Below are positions 58,760-64,000 of a DNA stretch of 64,000 nucleotides, piece after piece. The notes under the pieces are model-generated. The model had not been told where the DNA came from. It did not search any database and saw nothing but the letters and a program-made list of their open reading frames with translations. Position numbers and translations under genes: made by a program. Origin of the DNA: Chloroflexota bacterium (GTDB lineage: Bacteria; Chloroflexota; Anaerolineae; CG2-30-64-16); the NCBI GenBank assembly GCA_026389845.1, contig JAPLHB010000102.1, positions 1 to 64,000 on the forward strand. The letters are read 5' to 3'. The stretch's first letter is position 1; each line of letters begins with the position of its first letter.

Positions 58760-59107
58760 CTACATGGCAAATCGGTCTGTCGGGAGCTGCTGGAGGAGCA
58801 CGCCGATGTAATCCTCACCGACCCCTACGCCCTGGAAAACGCCGCAGAGGACCTGGGCGAGCAGGCCGCGCACGTGAGCTTCGAGTTAGACCCCTATGCC
58901 GCGGCCGCGGGCAGCCACGCGATCGCGGTCGTCACCAAATGGCGGCAGTTCGCGGAGCTTGACTACGAGACAATCTACCGCTCGATGGTCAAGCCGGCGT
59001 TCATCTTCGACGGCCGGAACCTCCTCGACCGGCGCAAGCTGTTTGGGATGGGGTTCAACGTCTATGCAATCGGCAAGCCGCCGCTGACGCACTTCGGGGC
59101 CGCTTGA
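58760..59107 (+). pseudogene. C-terminal fragment of a UDP-glucose/GDP-mannose dehydrogenase
   Basis: One open frame reads SVCRELLEEHADVILTDPYA, then GSHAIAVVTKWRQFAELDYETIY, FIFDGRNLLDRRKLFGMGFNVYAIGKP and a stop at 59107. This is the C-terminal (UDP-binding) domain of nucleotide-sugar 6-dehydrogenases; the NAD domain and catalytic Cys domain are missing upstream, where the protease gene and a spacer lie. An ATG with GGAG at 58764 is out of this frame. I treat it as a truncated relic; a GTG at 58874 could still permit a 77-residue product. Confidence 0.8.
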
Positions 59108-59163
59108 AAATAACATAGCAGCCACTCCCTCCGCACATCCAGGCCAAACCTGCGCTAAAACAC

Positions 59164-59200
59164 GGAGCCTCCCGCAAGTCTACAACCCGCGGGAGGCTCC
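59164..59200 (-). terminator. Intrinsic terminator of the gcv operon
   Basis: Perfect 12-bp stem GGAGCCTCCCGC/GCGGGAGGCTCC with a 13-base loop. On the minus strand it is followed by GTGTTTTAGC, so it probably ends the gcvH-gcvPA-gcvPB transcript; it could also act on the plus strand. Confidence 0.75.
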
Positions 59201-59282
59201 CTCAGTTCCCCCAAGTTCCCTCAGTTCCCCCAAGTTCCCTCAGTTCCCTCAGTTCCCTCAGTTCCCCCAAGTTCCCTCAGTC
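59200..59282. repeat. Tandem array of 9-10 bp units (CTCAGTTCC, CCAAGTTCC)
   Basis: About nine units alternate TTCCCTCAG and TTCCCCCAAG. It begins at the terminator and ends 6 bases before the gcvPB stop, so it lies in the 3' untranslated region of the gcv operon. Confidence 0.9.
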
Positions 59283-59287
59283 TTCTC

Positions 59288-60805
59288 TCACCCACACCCC
59301 GGCGCGTAACACAGCACCAGGTCCTTCGCCGCCTTCACCTCGTCCAACCGCTTGACCGGGGCGTGGTGCGGTGCGGATTTGAGCAGCTCCGGCTGCGAGC
59401 GCGCTTCCTCGGCGATCTGGAGCATGGCGTCGGCGAACGCGTCGAGGGTTTCCTTGCTCTCGGTCTCGGTCGGCTCGATCATCAGCGCCTCGGACACGAT
59501 CAGCGGGAAGTAGACCGTCGGCGGGTGCATGCCGAAGTCCATCAGCCGCTTGGCGATGTCCATTGTGATGATGCCTGGCGCGCCTTCTAGCTTGCCCTGC
59601 GCCACGAACTCGTGCATGCAGGTGCGGTCGCCGTGCGGGATCGGGTAGGTGCAGCGCAGTCGCGCCTGGAGATAGTTGGCGTTGAGCACCGCGTTCTCGC
59701 TCACTTGCCGCAGCCCCTCCGCGCCGTGCATGAGAATGTAGGTGTAGGCTCGCACCAACACGCCGAAGTTGCCGTAAAACGCCTTGACGCGACCGATGGA
59801 ATGGGGCGGCATATACCACCGGAAAGCCCCCCCTTCTGACTCCTGACTCCTGGCTTCTGACTCCTGTCCCCTGTCCCCTGTCTCCTCTCCCCCGTCCCCC
59901 GAACGCACCACGATCGGCCCAGGCAGGTAATCCGCCAGGTGCTCCGCCACGCCCACCGCGCCGGAGCCGGGGCCGCCGCCGCCGTGCGGGGTCGAGAAGG
60001 TCTTGTGCAGGTTGTAGTGCATCACGTCGAAGCCGAGTGCGCCCGGCTTGGCGATGCCCAGGATCGCGTTGAAGTTCGCGCCGTCGCCGTAGACCAGCCC
60101 GCCCGCCTCATGCACCAGCCGGATCACCTCGACCACGTGCTCGTCGAACAGACCGAGGGTGTTCGGGTTGGTCATCATCAGGCCGACCAGCTTGGGGCCG
60201 TGCTGCGCGATGAGCGCCTTCAGCTTCTCCAAATCCACGTTGCCGCGGCCGTCCGAGGGGACCTCGATCACCTTCAGACCCGACATGGACGTGGTGGCGG
60301 GATTGGTGCCGTGCGCCGAGTCGGGGACGAGGATCACGTCGCGCTGTGTCTCGCCCCGGTCGTACAGGTACTTGCGCATGATCAGCACGCCGGTCAGCTC
60401 GCCGTGCGCGCCGGCCGCGGGCTGGAGCGTGACCGCGGCAAAGCCAGCGATCTCGGCCAGCAACGCCTGTAAATCGTAGATCAGCGCCATCGCGCCCTGG
60501 GCCGACGCTTCCGGTTGGAGCGGATGCAGCGTGGTGAAGCCAATCAGCCGCGCGGCGACTTCGTTGACTTTCGGATTGTATTTCATCGTGCAGGAGCCGA
60601 GCGGGTAGAAGCCGGTGTCAATGCCGTGGTTCAACTGCGACAGGTGGGTATAGTGCCGCACCAGGTCAATCTCGGCAACCTCGGGCAACGGCAGGGTCTC
60701 GCGGACGCAGCCTTCGGGCAGCGGCGCTTCGGGCACGTCGCATGCGGGCAGGCTCACCGCCCGGCGGCCCGCCTGGCAGATATCGTAGATGAATGGCTCA
60801 GGCAT
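59288..60805 (-). CDS. gcvPB: Glycine dehydrogenase (decarboxylating) subunit 2
   Basis: The protein (505 residues from the ATG at 60805) has the P-protein C-terminal-half pattern: GFYPLGSCTMKYNPK near residue 66, PDSAHGTNPATTSMSG, YGDGANFNAILG and PLP Lys268 in MHYNLHKTFSTPHGGGGPGSG. With GcvPA it decarboxylates glycine and loads the aminomethyl group on GcvH. About residues 303-325 (rich in Gly, Glu, Ser) are an in-frame heptamer insertion after VVRSGDGG. It overlaps gcvPA by 8 bases, so translation is coupled. Confidence 0.96.
   Translation of the reverse strand: MPEPFIYDICQAGRRAVSLPACDVPEAPLPEGCVRETLPLPEVAEIDLVRHYTHLSQLNHGIDTGFYPLGSCTMKYNPKVNEVAARLIGFTTLHPLQPEASAQGAMALIYDLQALLAEIAGFAAVTLQPAAGAHGELTGVLIMRKYLYDRGETQRDVILVPDSAHGTNPATTSMSGLKVIEVPSDGRGNVDLEKLKALIAQHGPKLVGLMMTNPNTLGLFDEHVVEVIRLVHEAGGLVYGDGANFNAILGIAKPGALGFDVMHYNLHKTFSTPHGGGGPGSGAVGVAEHLADYLPGPIVVRSGDGGEETGDRGQESEARSQESEGGAFRWYMPPHSIGRVKAFYGNFGVLVRAYTYILMHGAEGLRQVSENAVLNANYLQARLRCTYPIPHGDRTCMHEFVAQGKLEGAPGIITMDIAKRLMDFGMHPPTVYFPLIVSEALMIEPTETESKETLDAFADAMLQIAEEARSQPELLKSAPHHAPVKRLDEVKAAKDLVLCYAPGCG
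59832..59899. repeat. Heptamer array (TGACTCC / TGTCCCC units) inside gcvPB
   Basis: About nine degenerate 7-base units, CTGACTC, CTGTCCC and relatives, in frame on the minus strand. They encode GGEETGDRGQESEARSQESE. Same units as the spacer array at 50401-50464. Confidence 0.85.
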
Positions 60806-62189
60806 CGGCGGCCTCCTCGTCCATCGCAGCAATTTCCTCCAGCGCCTCGGCCAACACCTCGATCTCGGCCCGGCTGTTCATCTCGGTGACGCACAACAGC
60901 ATGTGATCCTGCAGCGCGGGGTAATCCGTCCCCAGGTCGTAGCCGCCGGCGATGCCGTACTCGTCCAGCAGCATCCGGTTGATTGCGGTCACCGGCTTGG
61001 GACAGCGGACGATGAACTCTTTGAAGAACGGCCCGTCGCTGACCACCTCATAGCCCGGCAGCTTGCCGATCAGGCCGGCGGCGAAGTGCGCCTTGTGGTA
61101 GCTCAGCTCGGCTACGGCGCGTAGGCCATACTTGCCCATCGCAGCCATGTAGAACGCGGCTGCCAGCGCGTTGAGCGCCTGGTTGGAGCAGATGTTGCTC
61201 GACGCCTTTTCGCGGCGGATGTGCTGCTCGCGGGTGCTCAGGGTCAGCACGAAGCCGCGCTTCCCGTCGGTGTCCACCGTCTGGCCCACGATACGTCCGG
61301 CCGATTTTCGCACGTCCTCCTTCTTCATGGCGAAGAAGCCCAGGTACGGCCCGCCGAAGTTGAGCGCGTTGCCCATCGGCTGGCCCTCGCCCAAAACGAC
61401 ATCCGCGCCGTATTGCCCTGGCGGGGTGAAGAGGCCCAGGCTGATCGGGTCGGCGACGACGACGAAGAGCGCACCTGCGGCGTGAACCTTGTCGGCCAGC
61501 GCCAGCATTTCGGCCGGAATGTAGAGCCGGCCCAGGAAGTCGGGATTCTGGACGATGACGCAGGCGGTTTCGCGGTCAACCAGCGCGGCCAACGCATCCA
61601 ACAACCCGCTCGCGCCGGTCTCTGACCGCGCGGCGTCCCCCACAACTTGGATGCCCATGCCCTGGGTGTAGGTGCGCACCACCTCGCGATACTGCGGGTG
61701 CAGCGTGGGGCTGAGCACGACCTTACACCGCTTGCCCCGGCTCACCTGGAGCGCCATGATCACCGCTTCGGCGGTCGCGGTCGCGGCGTCGTAATGACCG
61801 ACGTTGGCGACCTCCATGCCGGTGAGCGCGCAAATCATGGACTGGTACTCGAAGTGCGCCTGGAGCGTGCCCTGGCTGATCTCGGCCTGGTAGGGCGTGT
61901 ACGCAGTGAAGAATTCGGAGCGGTGCAGGAGGAAGTCCACGACGCTCGGCACGAAATGATTGTACGCGCCCGCGCCCAGGAAACAACTCAGATGGTGCAG
62001 GTCGTCGTTCTCATCGGCCAGCGAGTTGAGTTCCTGCAAGACCTCCATCTCGGAAAGCGCCGGCGGCAGATCGAGCACCGGGAAGCGATACTTCTCCGGC
62101 ACATCGCGAAATAGCTCGGCCACCGACTTTACGCCGACCGTCGTCAGCATCGCCGCGCGGTCGGCGTCGGTGTTAGGAATGTAGTTCAT
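60798..62189 (-). CDS. gcvPA: Glycine dehydrogenase (decarboxylating) subunit 1
   Basis: A 463-residue GcvPA: MNYIPNTDADRAAMLTTVG at the start, FLGAGAYNHFVPSVVDFLL, TAYTPYQAEISQGTLQ, EYQSMICALTGMEVANVGHYDAATATAEA, LGEGQPMGNALNFGGPYLG and STREQHIRREKASSNICSNQ. The ATG at 62189 has GGAG 6 bases upstream; an ATG at 62201 is also in frame. It forms the P protein with GcvPB. A heptamer array separates it from gcvH. Confidence 0.96.
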   Translation of the reverse strand: MNYIPNTDADRAAMLTTVGVKSVAELFRDVPEKYRFPVLDLPPALSEMEVLQELNSLADENDDLHHLSCFLGAGAYNHFVPSVVDFLLHRSEFFTAYTPYQAEISQGTLQAHFEYQSMICALTGMEVANVGHYDAATATAEAVIMALQVSRGKRCKVVLSPTLHPQYREVVRTYTQGMGIQVVGDAARSETGASGLLDALAALVDRETACVIVQNPDFLGRLYIPAEMLALADKVHAAGALFVVVADPISLGLFTPPGQYGADVVLGEGQPMGNALNFGGPYLGFFAMKKEDVRKSAGRIVGQTVDTDGKRGFVLTLSTREQHIRREKASSNICSNQALNALAAAFYMAAMGKYGLRAVAELSYHKAHFAAGLIGKLPGYEVVSDGPFFKEFIVRCPKPVTAINRMLLDEYGIAGGYDLGTDYPALQDHMLLCVTEMNSRAEIEVLAEALEEIAAMDEEAADA

Positions 62190-62212
62190 GCCTTGCTCCA
62201 TTTCGGATTGCA

Positions 62213-62275
62213 GATTGCAGATTGCAGATTGTCGCTCTCAATCCGCAATCCGCAATCATCAATCATCAATCAATG
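62213..62275. repeat. Heptamer array (GATTGCA / ATCCGCA units) in two arms
   Basis: Left arm GATTGCAGATTGCAGATTG, right arm CAATCCGCAATCCGC then AATCATC units. Read on the minus strand it starts with the gcvH TGA, which is part of a TGATTGA unit, and ends about 12 bases before the gcvPA start region. Confidence 0.9.
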
Positions 62276-62677
62276 TCCGCCCTTCTCTTCTTCCTCGGCC
62301 ACGTACTTTTCGTACGCCGCCACGTCCATCAGGTTATCCAGCTCGCCCAGGTCGGTCGGCGCGACCTTGATCAGCCAGGCTTTGCCGAAGGGGTCTTCGT
62401 TCACCCATTCGGGGTTGCTTTCCAGCGCGCTGTTGATCTCGACAACCTCGCCGCTGATCGGCGCGTACGCATCCTCGGCCGCCTTCACCGATTCGACGGT
62501 GCCCAGGCTCTCGCCCGCGGTGACGGTGTCGCCCACCTCGGGCAACTCGACGTAGACAATGTCGGACAGGAGGTGCTGGGCGTAATCGGAAATACCGATC
62601 ACGGCGAGCTTGCCCTCGATGCGCGCCCACTCGTGAGACTTGGCGTACCTGGCCTTGGGATCGAATTTGTAGCTCAT
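62270..62677 (-). CDS. gcvH: Glycine cleavage system H protein
   Basis: A 135-residue GcvH with the lipoyl-lysine at Lys65 in GTVESVKAAEDAYAPISGEVV, plus AKSHEWARIEG near the N-terminus and NSALESNPEWVNEDPFGKAW. It carries the aminomethyl group from P to T protein. GGAGG precedes the ATG. It is the first gene after the glycine riboswitch. Slightly acidic C-terminus (EEEEKGGH). Confidence 0.98.
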   Translation of the reverse strand: MSYKFDPKARYAKSHEWARIEGKLAVIGISDYAQHLLSDIVYVELPEVGDTVTAGESLGTVESVKAAEDAYAPISGEVVEINSALESNPEWVNEDPFGKAWLIKVAPTDLGELDNLMDVAAYEKYVAEEEEKGGH

Positions 62678-62727
62678 GGGTTCCTCCGGTGGTTGGTAAG
62701 TTGGGAAGCTGATTCACCATAACACAA

Positions 62728-62756
62728 CGGGAGCGCGGACCATGGCCCGGCTCCCG
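62728..62756 (-). terminator. Expression-platform hairpin of the glycine riboswitch
   Basis: CGGGAGC pairs with GCTCCCG and extends internally with CGG/CCG. On the minus strand it is followed by TTGTGTTATGG, a weak U-tract, so it could be a terminator or only an anti-anti-terminator arm. Confidence 0.5.
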
Positions 62757-62941
62757 TCTCTGTCCTGGGACCTGAGAGATTGCCGCCTGGCCCAGCGAAG
62801 GGAAGGTGCGGCTTGCCCCGTCGGTGTCCCGCTGCCCGTGGCGGCGGAAACTCTCCAGAGTGCTGTCCCAGCGCGATGTGGTTGCCTGAGAGATGAAGCC
62901 CCTTCGGCGATCCCAGGGATCTGGGATGCTCTCTCGCACTG
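62757..62941 (-). ncRNA. Tandem glycine riboswitch (gcvT element)
   Basis: On the minus strand two aptamers follow each other. The first has GCGAGAGAGCATC, GCCGAAGGGGC (about 62909-62898) and CTCTCAGGCAACC, then GGGACAGC. The second has ACTCTGGAGAG, ACCGACGGGGCAAG (62825-62812) and TCTCTCAGGTCCCAGGACAG. These are the conserved blocks of the glycine riboswitch. It lies between a strong promoter and gcvH and normally turns the glycine cleavage operon on when glycine is high. Confidence 0.93.
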
Positions 62942-62976
62942 TTCAATCAGCGGATATGCGGTTGACTACGTGACGG

Positions 62977-63005
62977 AGTGTAACATAGGGCGGCGAGGCT
63001 GTCAA
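62977..63005 (-). promoter_or_regulatory. Promoter of the riboswitch-gcv operon
   Basis: Minus strand -35 TTGACA (63005-63000), 17-base spacer, -10 TACACT (62982-62977); transcription would start just before the riboswitch. Confidence 0.7.
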
Positions 63006-63037
63006 TGACGGGGCGCAGGTTTTTGCGCGCTCGGACG

Positions 63038-63066
63038 TTGTCAGAGAGCCGGCAGAGTGGTATAAT
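63038..63066 (+). promoter_or_regulatory. Promoter of the right-end gene
   Basis: -35 TTGTCA (63038-63043), 17-base spacer, perfect -10 TATAAT (63061-63066). It faces away from the gcv promoter and precedes the frame starting at 63120 by about 54 bases. Confidence 0.7.
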
Positions 63067-63119
63067 CTCGCTCAATGAAAAAAGCCGGGACGTGAAAGGC
63101 TCGCTTGGGATCGGACAGC

Positions 63120-63347
63120 ATGAAAGCCTTGAAAGTGCACGTCAACGAGGAGTTGACGCTGGATGCCGGGTGGTGCGAGGAAGTACAACAGGATGATGGT
63201 ACGATCCGACGCCAAATCCATCCACCCCGAACGACGATGTTCGAGCAACTTCTCGACTATCTGAAGTCGCTGCCTCCATCGGTAGACCCCCCAGGCATCC
63301 GGCTAGGCCAGGAAGCTGTGGTGGCTACGGCATTGTGCTTGCGCTAG
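63120..63347 (+). CDS. Hypothetical protein, 75 residues, ending at a TAG in an otherwise open frame
   Basis: MKALKVHVNEELTLDAGWCE onward; no recognised domain. A TTG at 63105 is an alternative start; neither has a strong ribosome-binding site. The TAG at 63345-63347 is followed in the same frame by at least 217 sense codons, so this is probably the N-terminal part of a larger, disrupted gene. It is driven by a good promoter at 63038-63066. Confidence 0.5.
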   Translation: MKALKVHVNEELTLDAGWCEEVQQDDGTIRRQIHPPRTTMFEQLLDYLKSLPPSVDPPGIRLGQEAVVATALCLR

Positions 63348-64000
63348 GACACTTACCTGGCAGTGCTGGCAGATCGCGATAAACCCCTTTGGCAGGCCGC
63401 GGGGCAAGTGGGCGTCAGCAGGATTGCAGATACTGAAATGGCGCGCATCAACGTCGAGTCGTCAGCCGCGCTGGCGCAGTGGATTGACCTCATGCGTGCT
63501 GACTACGAAGGCTATCTGGCGCTGATGTGGACAGCCACCCGGTATCTGCCTATGCCGCGCCAGGGTGTGCGCAGAGATCGTGCCTCGCCGCTGCTCGCTT
63601 TGGCCTATCCAGCAGGAGCAGCGCAGGTAGTGTCGCTGGCAGGACCCGATCAGTGCATGCGTGCTCGCGCCGAGGCTGAGGCGCACCCAACACGCATCCT
63701 GGCTAACGCAATCATCAACTCCTGCTGGCGCAATGGTCCGATTGAGAACATCCACGCCGGCCGATCATCAACGTATCCGCTCCTCCGACGACGGATCACG
63801 CTGTCGGAGGAGCACGACCTGCTACACACAACTTCCAGCCGTTTGGCCCAGGCAATCCTCGCGGTCTATGCGCTCATTGACGAGTCCGATGAACGCAGTT
63901 GGCCCGAACGCGTTCTGCCTTTCAACCTGGCGTCTGGCCTACTTGTGACGCCTTCCGGTTGGTCGCTACATGAGCGGTCGCGCCCAGCCTGGCTGCCCTA
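63348..64000 (+). CDS. Continuation of the interrupted frame, partial at the window edge; function not recognised
   Basis: From just after the TAG the frame is open to the end of the window: DTYLAVLADRDKPLWQAAGQ, WIDLMRADYEGYLALMWTATRY, ILANAIINSCWRNGPIENIH, LLRRRITLSEEHDLL. Codon use and composition look like real protein. I recognise no family. Possible independent starts are a GTG at 63364 and an ATG at 63439, neither with a clear ribosome-binding site. It is either the rest of the gene beginning at 63120 (nonsense mutation or sequence error) or a second gene. Confidence 0.55.

Noticed and set aside
58764-58766. ATG with GGAG as start of a gene before the dehydrogenase fragment
   Set aside because: It is out of frame with the conserved dehydrogenase sequence and meets a stop quickly.
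63345-63347. TAG as pyrrolysine codon
   Set aside because: No methylamine methyltransferase-like sequence, no pylTSBCD in the window, and a mutation or gene boundary is simpler.
1-64000. tRNA, rRNA, prophage or intact insertion sequence
   Set aside because: I found no cloverleaf with CCA or conserved TTCGAATC-type arm, no rRNA segment, and no transposase, integrase or phage structural gene on either strand.

Overview
The window is 64 kb of GC-rich, densely coding bacterial chromosome, probably from a Chloroflexota genome (Anaerolineae or Caldilineae type). I infer this from the SHMT-GcvT fusion, the SufR-C-B-D-U-S order with an intein in SufB, the split GcvPA/GcvPB and the repeat-rich spacers; no rRNA or universal marker confirms it. 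I saw no rRNA, tRNA, CRISPR array, intact transposase or prophage.

Layout. 1-5.7 kb (minus): a ribose-type sugar ABC importer (ATPase, permease, start of the binding protein) and an operon of GDP-mannose 3,5-epimerase-like, GHMP sugar kinase-like and tandem nucleotidyltransferase genes; both promoters carry the same operator at the same place. 5.8-12 kb (minus): sugar catabolism (FGGY kinase, sorbitol-6-phosphate dehydrogenase-like SDR, long zinc MDR, class II aldolase, RhaD). 12-20.6 kb (minus): RNase II, methyltransferase, MFS exporter, TIM-barrel epimerase, MGDG-synthase-like glycosyltransferase, acyltransferase-like protein, DegV. 20.8-25.5 kb: sirtuin, PfkB kinase, GH42 beta-galactosidase, HAD phosphatase. 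25.7-29.4 kb (minus): XdhC, prolyl-tRNA synthetase and MocA. 29.5-38 kb: SNF2 helicase plus SWIM protein, YgiD dioxygenase, DUF3841, a methyltransferase remnant, a DUF262/HNH protein and a frameshifted PIN toxin with its antitoxin. 38-40.7 kb: two transporters. 40.7-50.4 kb: sufR-C-B-D-U-[toxin-antitoxin]-S-U-Rieske-sufT. 51.4-55.2 kb: a 1221-residue SHMT / degenerate GcvT-like / GcvT fusion. 55.3-58.6 kb: PadR, membrane protein, and a CPBP-subtilisin fusion protease. 59.3-62.9 kb (minus): gcvH-gcvPA-gcvPB behind a tandem glycine riboswitch; the missing T protein is plausibly the fusion. The right end holds an unrecognised frame interrupted by one TAG and running off the window.

The strongest unexplained signal is the repeats. 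At least six unrelated palindromic or tandem repeat families sit in the spacers and also in frame inside conserved enzymes (nucleotidyltransferase, MDR, RNase II, XdhC, ProS, MocA, SufD, SHMT-GcvT, GcvPB), adding 5 to about 25 residues without stops and, for several families, always in the same reading frame. A second class is 7-bp tandem arrays of many different unit sequences, usually as two complementary arms, that begin exactly at the stop codon of the upstream gene. This looks like a genome-wide process that places foldable sequence at gene ends and in protein loops.
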